DNA from: Hysterangium stoloniferum
Lineage: Eukaryota > Basidiomycota > Agaricomycetes > Hysterangiales > Hysterangiaceae
Assembly (NCBI GenBank): GCA_015178975.1
Contig: WHVD01000026.1
Span: 310,001 to 374,000, forward strand
Direction of reading: 5' to 3'
DNA length: 64,000 nt
Position numbers and translations under genes: made by a program. Under the pieces are notes generated by a model that saw only the letters and a program-made list of their open reading frames with translations, did no database searches and was not told where the DNA came from. Of this stretch, positions 25,382 through 36,046 are shown piece by piece (the stretch's first letter is position 1; each line of letters opens with the position of its first letter).

Positions 25382-26708
25382 TGTGTGATGTATCAGCATT
25401 ATCTCATAATATCCTCTTAATTTTCTGTGGATTATTTAATATTCTTTCGAATTTTTATTATATTTTTATTGTGAAAAATAGGCCGTATTCCTTTTAACTT
25501 CGCATAATAATAGCATATATGAACTCATATTATGCTATTATATCTTAGTTAATTTACTATATTTTTTAACTAATTATTTATATTTTATTTACTTAGTTAT
25601 TACCTTTCGGCACCTTGTGCAGCCTAGTTTGCACATTTTTGGAGTCATGTGACGTATTACATAAGCCTCCAGTGTCAGGAAGTCACAAAGGTCATGAATG
25701 TGACTACCCGAGTCACACAAGTCACGAATGTGACTACCCGAGTCACACAAGTCACGAACGTGACTACCCGAGTCATTATTAGGTTCCGCCGACTCATCGT
25801 TTGCTTCCGTCCCGGGACCGCGGCCTTGAACCTTCATGTTCAAGCAAGAGGTTAGAACCCTTGTCTCAGAGAAGGGAATCACATGTTAAACAAAGGGTAA
25901 ATAATGAGTAGAATATGAGGTCATTATGATCTCATTAATGACCTCATAAACTAAATAGTTAGCTAATCATTGAGTTATCAAAATGTATATAAGGAGGGCC
26001 AAGTTTCCAATAAAACCAATCTATCTCTCACATATTTTACAGTACAGCACAGAAGCTTACCTCATCATCCTAAGGACAATAATAGCCTTAGTCTGATACA
26101 CTAACTGCAAGCACCTACACTTGCAGCATCTTGAATCTTTGTCAGCAACTCTTGGACTTAGCTAATCATCTAAGTTCCCCAGCCTCACAGCTACCCTTTA
26201 GGCTTATTAATTAGATAATAAACCTAATAAGTATCTAAGTATCCTTACTGAAATCCCTGCCAATACTAGATTACTCAAGGCCCAGCCCTAAGTTTATTGA
26301 ATTAATCAAGTACAAGCACTCAGATAATCCAATACAATTTATTTTCTCTATTAACAAATTATTTAACACCTTGTTAAATAACTATTAATAGTTACAAATA
26401 AGCATACAAGAATCCGAAGCTCTTATATCAAGTCTCTGCCAAGTTATGCCAAGTTACTGCGCATATATTCAGCTTCCAGCCCCTATTCTCAAGGAATAGT
26501 TCTTGTATTTGCTAAAAGAGTCATACACAGTTCTATTGAACCTTTCAATAATCAAAATAAGCATTGATTTGAGTTGTTTAAGCTTCATAGCGCAGCTCAT
26601 TAATCTATCAGTATTTAAATTACTGGACCTTTGCTTGTTTTATTGTTGAAGCTCTGTGACACTATAGCATATATTGAGCTATCTAAGAGAATCCCCTGAA
26701 TACATTAC
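25382..26708 (+). mobile_element. 1.3-kb solo LTR-like insertion in the reverse transcriptase/RNase H region
   Basis: It separates two parts of the gypsy element whose flanks become contiguous when it is ignored. The 4-bp repeat agat lies on both sides (25378-25381 and 26709-26712). The start is TGTGTGATG and the end is close to ACATTAC(A). It is non-coding, with a promoter-like GTATATAAGGAGG near 25,985 followed by AATAAA, and a 3 x 30-bp tandem repeat. These traits fit a long solo LTR of an unrelated family. Confidence 0.65.
25681..25770 (+). repeat. Exact 30-bp tandem repeat, three units
   Basis: Three consecutive 30-bp units contain GTCACGAATGTGACTACCCG, with an inner dyad GTCAC...GTGAC. 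They lie upstream of the TATA-like box of the solo LTR, where an enhancer-type repeat would sit. Confidence 0.85.
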
Positions 26709-27724
26709 AGATTGGCCTGAACCCCAAAAAGTTAAAGATATACAATCCTTCCTCGGCTTTGCCAATTTTTACAGACATTTTATCCATGGATATTCCGACA
26801 TCACAGTACCCCTTACCCATCTTATGTGTAAGGGTACTCTGTGGAATTTTAACGATAAGTGTCAAAAAGCTTTCAATCTTTTAAAAATTTCTTTTTCTAC
26901 AGCTCCTATTCTGTCGCATTGGAAACCGGACTTCCCGCTCATTGTCGAAATGGACACCTCCGACTATGCACTTGGAGCCATTTTGTCTATCCAGGACTCC
27001 GACGGAGAAGTCCACCCTGTGGCTTTTCTGTCCTAGACTTTTACCGGAGCAGAGCTCAACTACAACGTTCATGATAAAGAACTTCTGGCAATCTTTTCAG
27101 CCTTCAAAGTGTGGCGACACTATTTGGAAGGTTCAGGAGCTCCTATTGACGTTGTAACAGATCACAAAAACCTGGAATACTTTTCTACCACAAAACTTTT
27201 GACCCACTGACAGGCCTGCAGGTTTGAATATCTATCTGCCTTCAACATGATTATCCACTTTCGACCCGGCCATCTTGGCGGCAAACCCAACACTTTAACT
27301 AGACGATGGGACATCTATCCTAAAGAGGGGAGCAATGACTATGCAATGGTAAATCCACACAACCTGAAACCTATTTTCACGAATCAACAACTTACCGCAT
27401 CAGTCCACACAACTTTCCTCGTCAATCCCATTGTCCGTGGAATTATCATTATGGATATCGAGAAGTTACATCAAGATATTCTATCAGCAATTCCGCTAGA
27501 TCCAATTACTAAAGCTCACCTTGACAATCCCATGGACCCCAGTCAACCCCGGTGGTCTCTTGATCAACATGGTTTCATTAGACTTGACGATCGCATTTAT
27601 GTACTGGACTCCGATGGCCTCCACCTCAGGATCCTTCAATACAAACATGATCATCCACTTTCAGGACATTTCGGGTACAACAAAACTCTATCATTAATAA
27701 GAAGAGAATACACTTGGCCCGGAC

Positions 27725-30136
27725 TGTTGGATTTTGGGGAATCTGATATGCGAGCAGCAAGAAGCACAAACCATACGCCTATATTAGTAAGCAGTTACTA
27801 GATGTATACATATAAGGACGATACATGTATTGTAGCCCTTATCCGTTTTGTAACAAGACTCACTTCGTATCACAACAGGTTATGGGCGCCAGCAGCGCAC
27901 TCCTGCACATTCGAAATGTCAACTTCACAAAACACAAATGGATCACGGTTAGCTACCGTTCACCAAAGCTAGGTGCTGTTATAGACCACCTTTAATCCCA
28001 TTGCACAAACTGCCATTCCACACATTGTCATTAACTGTGCGAACTTCACTCTTCACATACTACCACTAATTCTACAATCATTACCATAACAAGAATTTAC
28101 ACTCAAAACTGTAATATCCTGCACACACTCCCAATAACGCTGCGATGATCTGGCTGAGTGAGGTGCCGAAAATCCCAGAGCCATTGAGCCTGAGGATGGC
28201 CAACCCAACAGGTCGATTGTGAGCTGGAAAGACAAGCTGTCTTCACCAGAGGGAATGCTATGACTATCATGTCTTGGAGAGATACGGTGCATCAGGATGA
28301 AGTTGCAGTGAGGAAAACTTGGACTGGGAAAATTGGACGGTATGGATTTATCATTTGAGGGAGTGGGAATGGTCACTGCGAGTCCCTCATGCTCGAGGGA
28401 GTGCGTTAGATTTGGGATAGCAAGGGATAGCAAGCATTAGGACTTGCGTCACAACATGCAGGGACTGCCACATATGCAACAGCCAGGAACTGCTGTCTAC
28501 GTCACACGCATCACGGGTGGCTCCCATTAACCATAGCTGAACTGCGAACAATCAAGACGACTCGACGTACAAAGACCCGCAGGCAGTTCCGGGCATCGAT
28601 GAAAGTCCTCACCTTTTCGAAGCACCACCAATCACAATTACTGCCAATATTGTAATCGACGACAGCTGCGATAGAGATGGATGCGAAAGTATGGCACACA
28701 GGAACACCCAGTGGATGACTGAGGTAGTGGCCAAATCGCAGTCTCATCGTGAGCCAGAGGGACGGAAGAGCCCTACTGGAGGGAATGCTGAACCAGGTGA
28801 TTAGCTGGACAGGCAAAGGAACGTTAGTGATAGGGTGATGAATTGGAAGAAGAAAACCAAGAATTTTACTTCGAGGCATACCACACAGGGTGAGGTGCGG
28901 CAATGACAACCAAATGCTCCAGGACGACGACAACTGGCAACCGATTTTCCAGTGCACAAACTCACACTCACTTTGGATCGTTTGCACCTCAACACTGCAT
29001 GATATATTTCCAAGCCTCTATGCTCAAGGGAGTGTATTGGAGTATTGCGAGCACTAGGGCTCAAGTCGTGATGGTCAGGGATGACTGTCCACATCCACGA
29101 TGGTCGATGCACCTGCATGGACCTGCTCAAAGATTTCGGGGAGTCCACACACGCTGGAATCGGAACCATCAGGTCGAGGCTATCACGCACGCAAACCGTT
29201 AGCGTATACCTGCGTATTCAATCAGCAGCAATGAAGGCATGGCTAAAAGGGACACCAGTGTCCTAGCACTGCCCAGAAGAACTTGCCATGAGATGTTGCT
29301 GCCGTCGCAGCCTTGCTACACGTAGATAATCAGCCCCAGGACAAAATGGACAAGAACTTACCTGAAATCTCAACGTCGTTCAAAAACGCAATGGCAATGA
29401 CCATATAGGATCTCAATGATCCACTGTGGACGTTACGTTACGGAGGTGAAACAATGTCAGGACTGGCCAACGAGAAGATGGTGCAACACCATATCAATGC
29501 CGCCAAGTACATTAACGTCAAACCTGCTGAGCATACCAGTGCCAAATGTCCAATTCAACCACCACATATCAAGAAACCGACTGTCCCCCTTTGAACATTG
29601 CACATCGTTTATTATTTATCACACATCACATTGATACTACAACACTCATTCACGCCTACATACATTCGCACACCGACAACTCTTATAATCCGCGTTTATC
29701 ATTGCCCACCCGTGAAAAGGGCTGAATCACCACTTTACTATTTAACAAGTTTGTCCTGGATCGCTGTCGAACATCGCCACTTGCCATAATCGCCTGTAAT
29801 ATCCAGGATAGATTGGGAGTCGAAACGATGGACAACTGTATGGGAGTACGTGAGGTTCAAGGAGTGCACTTGAGAGATTTGGAGGATGTTGCGGTTATCT
29901 CAAGGAGTTCAGGCAAATGAACTCAAGGATATGTTTAAGGGAGTGCTCTGATTTAGTGTGATCTCCTTGTGCTTGAGGGAGTGTGTTGGATTTTGGGGAA
30001 TCTGATATGTGAGTAGCAAGAAGCACAAACCATACGCCTATATTAGTAAGCAGTTACTAGATGTATACATATAAGGATGATACATGTATTGTAGCCCTTA
30101 TCCGTTTTGTAACGAGACTCACTTCGTATCACAACA
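27725..30136 (+). mobile_element. Non-autonomous copia-type LTR element (LARD/TRIM-like), well preserved
   Basis: It has two 153-bp LTRs (27725-27877 and 29984-30136), TGTTGGATTTT...CACAACA, with only about four differences by eye. Target repeats are cggac/cagac. The left LTR is followed at once by GGTTATGGGCGCC, which resembles the copia-type primer site that pairs with the anticodon region of initiator tRNA-Met. A purine-rich GAGGGAGTG precedes the right LTR. The 2.1-kb interior shows no gag, protease, reverse transcriptase or integrase. It looks structurally whole and is the youngest layer of the nest. A second, old copy lies at 6648. Confidence 0.85.
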
Positions 30137-31553
30137 CAGACTCCGTGGATTCGTTAAGCACTATTGTAAATCTTGCACTACTTGTCCCTGCTCGAAATCT
30201 CAGCGACACAAGCCATACGGCCTTTTAAAACAACTCCCAGGACCGGAACACCCATGGAATTCTATCTCTATGGATTTCATTGAACACCTACCGGATTCTG
30301 AAGGCTTTTCTGCTATTCTAGTCATTGTTGACAGATTCTCAAAACAAGGTATATTCATCCCTACATATGATACAATTACGTCTGTGCAGTTAGCGGAACT
30401 TTTCATTATCCACGTATTTTCCAAGCATGGAGTTCCGTCCCAGGTGACTTCCAATCGAGGATCAGAGTTCATGTCTCACTTCTTTAGATCCCTCGGAAAA
30501 TCCTTGGACATGACATTACATTTCACGTCCGGACATCACCCGGAAGGTGACGGACAAACCGAACACGTCAACCAGACATTGGAACAATACCTCCGTGTAT
30601 ATTGCAACTACCAACAGGACAATTGGAAATCCTTGTTACCACTTGCAGAGTTTGCTTACAACAATGCACCTTCGGCCACTACTGGCATTTCCCCATTCTT
30701 TGCAAATAAAGGATACATATAATCCAAATATTACAGTACATCCAGAACAAAATCTCACCTCTGTTCGTGCTCAAGAGTTCACCACAGACCTCCACAAGCT
30801 CCATGAGGAACTCCGGACTGCAATATTGTCCGCCCAAGAGCAATACCAACATTCAGCAGACAAACACCAGATCCCGCCACCCAACTTCAAGATTGGCGAC
30901 CGTGTTTATGTCAAAGCTCAATTCTTCCGGACTACCCATCCATCAAAGAAGCTTGCTGAAAAATATTTAGGCCCATTTGAAATTATCACACAAGTAGGTT
31001 CAGTTTCTTGGACTCTATGGCTTCCGGATAGCATGCACGCGGTACCCCCAGTATTTCATGTTTCTATGCTAGAACCTTGTACTGCTAACACTATCCCGGA
31101 TCACATGCAATCTCCGCCTCCTCCTGTCATTATTGACGGAGAACCTGAGTTTGAAATCTCACAGATTTTAGATTCAAAAATTGACAAGCATCGACACACT
31201 TGTAAACTGCTTTACTTGGTCAAGTGGGCGGGTTATGAGGGCACCGATGAAGAAACCTCATGGATTTTGGCCACGGAACTCAGTAATGCCACGGAAATCA
31301 TTACTGACTTTCATACAGCTTACCCGCTCAAACCTGGACCATTATCTTCTCTCTGACCGCACTCTGTAGACCCCGTGTTACGTTTGGACTCATTTTCATT
31401 ATTCCCAGTCGCCCTATGTCTCTCTTTGCTTTTACAGGTTCTGACATGTCTTGTCAAGTCTTTAAGTGGACTCTCTGCGGACTTTGGCTTTGACTTTTAT
31501 TTTTATGTTTTTCACACTTTACTTTTATGTTCAATTATTATTAAGTTTTATTT

Positions 31554-32566
31554 CTATTCTTCATCTACATTGATGGGGCTATCCTTTTTCCCCACCTCTT
31601 TTTCTGCCTCAGCTTTTCCCGCCTCATTCATCTCCTCGGGTAGCTCTGCAATCTCCGTGGGCATCTCCTCTTCATCTGAACTGGCTTCCTCGGAACTCCC
31701 AGCCTCTGGCTTCTCATAAACAAAACTGGCATACTCCATCAGGAACCTAAAATGGTCCCCACGGAGTGCACGGAGATCGTTTGCCATCACAACACTGACC
31801 TTGTTGCTCTTCTGGAGCAACTCATTCTGGGCTTCTATGCCCTCGGCGATCCGTCCCAAAACTTCCTCCAGACTGGAGTATCCATCCGACCCGCCATTCT
31901 CCCGTGAACCGGACCCCACAGCCTGCTCGTGAACGAGCGAGCACCTCGCCTTGAGGTGTGTGCACTGGTAACAGCCCGGGCCCCGGCTGGACTTCTGATT
32001 ACACTCAGTGTTCCAGTCATTACAACCGGAACACCGCGGGTCATTCCGAGTCGGTAGGTAGACTGGTGCCGCCTTCCTTGCTTTCTGTTGATACGGTTAG
32101 CTCCACGGTATACCCACGGACCCAAGACTCACCTTGTTGGGGCTTTCTGGCTCCCCCTCGGACTCTGACTCGACTTCCACCACCTTGCGCTGAAAATGCC
32201 AAGTCAAAAAAAAGCGACAAGTTGAATTATGGGACTTACCTTTCCTGCAACAACCGCAGCTCTATCTGCGGCCACCTGGGCTTTCTCTGCCGCTACCCTG
32301 GCCTTCTCCACAGCCACTCACACAGCCTCCTCCTCCTCCCTCTGCTTCTGCCTTGCAGCCTCTTCCTCTGCGGCCACGGCCGCCTGGTATTCCCTATTCA
32401 GGGCCTCCTCGACCTCCCAGGCTTCTCGCTCCGCCTCTTCTCGCTATCGACGTTGCTCGTCCCACTGCACCAAGATTTGGGCAGCAGACAGCGGTGCCCG
32501 GTACTGACGGCCCATGAAGGGCCTGGCGGTTGGCATAGGCTTGCGCGGCGTGGGCTTTGGTCCCAT
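31554..32566 (-). pseudogene. Antisense accessory region of the younger chromovirus
   Basis: It is read opposite to the element's genes, between chromodomain and 3' LTR. The part nearest the LTR opens with MGPKPTPRKPMPTARPFMG and continues in a Glu/Ala/Arg-rich coiled-coil-like stretch. The middle has CSGC-x6-C-x9-C-x2-C-x6-C at 31941-32033, a Zn(II)2Cys6-like pattern with HLKARC at the end. The C-terminal part (31554-31940) includes LEEVLGRIAEGIEAQNELLQ and an acidic Glu/Asp/Ser stretch ending SPINVDEE. Short gaps between the parts have intron-like GT...AG borders. It is broken in this copy. No known gag, pol or env product matches, so it is an accessory gene of unknown role. Confidence 0.65.
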
Positions 32567-32776
32567 GCTATCGATGATGGGGTAAATAAAGAAGAAGAAA
32601 TTTCTATTTTTTCAAATTTATATATAGGCTTGTCACATTTGAACCTTACCTTCCAGATCACATGACTCTTTCACACATACGTGTAACTGACATGACTTTT
32701 GACACATGCGCATAGCCGACAAGAACCTTATCTAGGTCTAGAGCCTCTTTGGGACTTCGGCATAAAGGGAGGGTAC

Positions 32777-33616
32777 TGTTACGACTGGACAATCCTGTCA
32801 GACTCCGGGCACTAACCCGTATGCCCCCACATGCTACAAGCACCAATTGTCTGTTTATAGGATTTCCCACCCAGACTCCGTCACATCAAGACTAGTTACA
32901 TTCAACCTCATTATGACACATATCAGTCACCGGACTTCCCCCGGACTCCGTCTCTGTCTATGTCCATCTTCGTCCCACGCATCAGTCACCGGACCCCGCT
33001 CAGAATCCCATCACCGCTCTAATTGAGCCCCATTCCCATTTTAGTCAAATGACCTGTCACGATTTAGGACTCCACTCTCACTCCATTTCCCATTATGGGT
33101 TATGCTGTGTCACAATTCAGACTCCGCTCCGTTCTGTTCTGTTCCTAACACCAATTTGGTGTTTACTATTCCCATTTTATGTTTTGTTAGTTTTGTTTCA
33201 TCATTACTGGATTTGGTATGTCATTCACTCCATGGTCTATATAAACTGGCAGATGTTGTACATACAATCCAGTCAGAAAATTAGCTTAGATTCCCCCCAG
33301 TAATCTAATAACATTTTCTGCTCTAAAACCTTACTTGATTCACATTGCTCGCACTAGTTGGAGCCCATGGGCTCCGGCGCATCTATCTCTCTCAACTATC
33401 TCGACTCATGACCCACGACCTCCGACTTACAACCCACAACCCCCGACTTACAACCCACAAACCACGAACCCCGCCCGGACTCCCCGGGATCCCCGTCCGT
33501 CTGTTTGAAATTGGACAACACGATCTAGTGAGGGTGCAGCCTATAAGCTGAAGCCAAGTCCTACCAGATATCCCGCGGGTTTCTCTGGAAACCCGGCCTG
33601 TGTGTGTATCCTAACA
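32777..33616 (+). repeat. 3' LTR of the younger chromovirus
   Basis: 840 bp, TGTTACGACTG...TATCCTAACA, preceded by a polypurine tract. It is followed directly by the second half of the Tc1 element. Confidence 0.88.
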
Positions 33617-33667
33617 TGGAGTATAAATACATGGCCTTTAGCAACTAGCAATGTCCCAATTCCCAAA

Positions 33668-34644
33668 ATGTGCACTTTGTCTCTTGCCAGCCAGAATCAT
33701 ATCCTCCCACTGCTTGATGCTGGCCATACAGCTAGCCACATTGCAGCTCTTACTGGTTATGGCATTGGCACAGTTCTTAGACTTTACTCCAAGCATTGTT
33801 GTCATCTCTCTAAGTCTATTGGTGGTCACCCCTCCAAGCTTTCCCCTACCAATATTCACTATGCACAGCATCTCATCAGCTCTGGGAAGGCTGACACTGC
33901 TTTTGATGTGGCCAAAGCTCTTAAGAATGTCACCAACCAGTCCATCTGTACCCAAACCGTGTGCAATAGTCTCAATATGGTTGGTGCCTCAATAACCCTT
34001 CCAATGTTTGGTACTTCAGATTTACATCCCTGATAACTCAGAGAATAAAAATGCAAAAATATCAAAGATATTTGTGAATATGCTCTATCATATCTACATT
34101 ATGGAAATACAGTGCGATTACATAAGCTCCAAATATGGAAATACTACAAATATTTATATATAGGAGACTCATTGGAAGGGACTTTTTGTGAGGTTTGGAG
34201 ATGGATTTGTGATATTATGGGGCTACATGCTGTGTGAAGGACCTGGGTATTCTTTCAAGATAGATGAGAGGATGGATGGGTACCTTTATCTCAAGATTAT
34301 GGAGGAGAATCTTCAAACCAGCCTCAGCTATTATGGAAAATATGTGGGTAATGTCATCTTTCAGCAAGATCATGACCCTGAATACACCTGCAAGAAGGCC
34401 CAGACTTTGTTTCAAGATAATGATTTTAATGTCCTCCCATGGCCAGCACAGTTTCCAGACCTCAACCCCATTGAATACTTGTGGGATCATAAAAAGAGGA
34501 GGCTAAGGGAGACTGGAGTTGTGGGAGAGGGTGGAGGAGGAGTGGAACAAGATTGATGTAGGGGTGTGTCAGAATTTGATTGAGAGTATGCCTAGAAGGG
34601 TTGCAGGTATGTTGAAGGCAAAGGACAGCCATACTAAGTACTGA
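33668..34644 (+). pseudogene. Tc1-type DD34E transposase, inactive
   Basis: The N-terminal DNA-binding part is clear: ILPLLDAGHTASHIAALTGY, then GGHPSKLSPTN and LISSGKADTAFDVAKALKN. From about 33988 to 34186 a third copy of the element's repeat unit replaces the region that should hold the first catalytic Asp. The catalytic part resumes at VILWGYMLCEGPGY, then VIFQQDHDPEYT (second Asp) and PDLNPIEYLWDH (Glu). Asp and Glu are separated by 34 residues, the DD34E signature. A frame change near 34,535 precedes the C-terminal QNLIESMPRRVAGMLKAKDS, ending at 34642-34644. Confidence 0.85.
33988..34186 (+). repeat. Tc1 repeat unit 2, inside the transposase
   Basis: It is a diverged copy of unit 1 in the same orientation (CTCAATAACCCTTCCAATG to CATTGGAAGGGACTTTTTGTG). 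It probably came as a small MITE-like insertion or a gene-conversion patch. No TA flanks are visible. Confidence 0.75.
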
Positions 34645-34676
34645 ATATTAGTAGTTTTGTGGGTCAGAGTTGTCAG

Positions 34677-34884
34677 CCAAAAAACCCTTCCAATGAGCCT
34701 CCTGTATATATATATTTGTAGTATTTCCATATTTGGAGCTTATGTAATGGCATTGTATTTCAACAATCTAGATATGATAGAGCATATTCAAAAATATTTT
34801 TGATATTCTTGCAATTTTCTCCTCTGAGTTATCAAGGATATACATCTAAAGTACCAAACATTGGAAGGGTTTTTTGAGTCACTG
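34677..34884 (-). repeat. Tc1 inverted-repeat unit 3 (right end)
   Basis: It is an inverted copy of unit 1, ending GAGTCACTG followed by TA. Confidence 0.82.
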
Positions 34885-35218
34885 TAGTTTGTAGTACAAT
34901 AACAAGAAGACTTATATTAGTTTCCGCAAATTTGTAGTTTACTTTAAATCTGATATCGACTTAGTTTCTTATTCCCTCTTCTGTCTTTCTGTATGCTCAA
35001 TATTCAGAACTCTTCAGAACTCTGAATATCCATATCTTCCAGTGTAAGTCCCACCTTTGAAATTAAGGACTTCTGAGTGTTTGCATAGAGGCACAGCACA
35101 TAAGCTGAAGCCGACGTCCTGACCCTATCCAATAGTTTCTGAATTCCCAGTGACTTTCTGATAGTTCCAGAATAAGTTCTGACACAGCACTTAGCAACAA
35201 CCCATGTTCTCAGCACAC

Positions 35219-35805
35219 TGTCAGACCCAATTGGACCTTACATGAATCTCCAATCGCTCACAAACCATCAGGACTCTGACTAACCCCATTAAGCACCTTC
35301 ATTGTTCCCGATTGGTATTTCCATCTGCCCCATATTCTATACAGCCAGTCTATGCCTTTTCCACCCTGTAGTAGTCTACATCCAGATTTATAATGTTCTG
35401 TCTATCAGTCTCCATTTTCACATCACTCTATGTATATGTACTTTCCGTCTTCCCCATTAGTACTTTCCATTGTTCTGTTTTTGTTCAGATAAGTGCCGGA
35501 TCTCCATATATGCTGCTCATGTATCATACATAGTATTAGGACAATCAGAATACCAACTAAGTTACTCCTACTAGTTCTTTGCTCTTCTCTCAGACTTCCG
35601 ATCCTCCCCCTCTCTCTCTGCTTTCTACCAATCTGGGGATCCAACAGTTCAACCACTGTTCAGATCCCTGATAGTTAAGTTCTCGTATGTTCGAAATTTA
35701 AGGACAACTGATGGTAACTTTGTGAGAGTGCAGCACACAAGCTGAAGCCATGTCCTTCCATTCAGACCCCATCAGATTTCTGACTTCCCGGCATGCAACT
35801 TAACA
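35219..35805 (+). mobile_element. Diverged gypsy-type LTR
   Basis: It starts TGTCAGACCCAATTGG and ends GCAACTTAACA. It shares with the other gypsy LTRs the tail motif GTGCAGCACACAAGCTGAAGCC. No matching 5-bp flanks are visible, so the boundaries are approximate. Confidence 0.55.
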
Positions 35806-35973
35806 GTTGAACAGAATAGAATTTATCATTGTTTTGTTAGATTATATAATACCAACCATTGTTCCAACTGGGACCATATGGTGTACAGCTCTGAGTTCAG
35901 TGTGTATATGATCTAATAGGAATGGCGCTTAGGGTTATATCCTTAAGTACAGTGTAAGACCAAACCTACCCAA

Positions 35974-36046
35974 GGTCAGATGGTGTAGTGGTTAACACCT
36001 TCGTTATGTAATTGAGAGATCCTGGGTTCAATCCCCAGTCTGGCTA
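35974..36046 (+). tRNA. tRNA-like sequence (pseudo-tRNA or SINE head)
   Basis: The length is 73 nt. The acceptor GGTCAGA/TCTGGCT pairs with two wobbles. The D arm GTGT/ACAC lies in TGGTGTAGTGGTTAACAC (a perfect A box). The T arm CTGGG-TTCAATC-CCCAG is perfect (B box GGTTCAATCC). The anticodon arm is poor: stem TTCGT/TTGAG and loop TATGTAA, which would give anticodon TGT but lacks the invariant U33. That argues for a pseudogene or tRNA-derived SINE. It sits exactly at the edge of a copia remnant. Confidence 0.6.

Larger units (their letters stand above)
23317..33616 (+). mobile_element. Ty3/gypsy chromovirus, younger copy, with two nested insertions
   Basis: The LTRs are 23317-24152 and 32777-33616 (about 838 bp, TGTTACGAC...TATCCTAACA). 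The 3' LTR is preceded by a purine-rich AAAGGGAGGGTAC. Flanking 5-mers are tagag and tggag. Parts in order are a protease end (VVLGHNWLTRYN), reverse transcriptase with the YLDD motif (about 24.8-25.4 kb), RNase H with MDTSDYALGAIL (about 26.9 kb), integrase (zinc-binding CKSC...C, core with MDFIEHLPD and the GDGQTEHVNQTLEQYL region), chromodomain (LVKWAGYEGTDEETSW near 31.2 kb) and an antisense region. Leader and gag are absent. It is broken, with several breaks besides the two insertions. The LTRs differ visibly, mostly by transitions, so it is of moderate age. The LTRs carry a TATA box (TCTATATAAACTGG). Confidence 0.88.
22984..34884 (+). mobile_element. Tc1/mariner transposon with about 208-bp inverted repeats, carrying a nested gypsy element
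   Basis: The left end CAGTGACTCAAAAAACCC (22984) and right end GGGTTTTTTGAGTCACTG (34884) are inverted and both are flanked by TA, the target duplication of this superfamily. The terminal repeats stay similar for about 208 bp. Subtracting the gypsy element at 23317-33616 leaves about 1.6 kb, a normal Tc1 size. It inserted into the LTR of the older chromovirus, and the LTR resumes directly after the right TA. The transposase is dead. Confidence 0.82.
20811..35199 (+). mobile_element. Old Ty3/gypsy chromovirus remnant (3' half), split by the Tc1 nest
   Basis: The parts present are the integrase C-terminus with SAQEHYQHSVDKNRIPPPNF, a chromodomain (LLYLVKWAGYEGTNEETSW near 21,230), an antisense accessory region (21461-22499), a polypurine-like stretch and a 3' LTR beginning TGTTACGACC at 22751. 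The LTR runs to 22983, is interrupted by the Tc1 element and its nested cargo (22984-34884), and resumes from 34885 to about 35,199. The 5' half is absent. It is a broken fossil with several breaks, and the oldest layer of the nest. Confidence 0.75.

Noticed and set aside
28053-28987. Minus-strand frames inside the 2.4-kb copia-type element
   Set aside because: They resemble no protein. The frame is not preserved in the older copy at 6.6-9.1 kb, so I regard the interior as non-coding.
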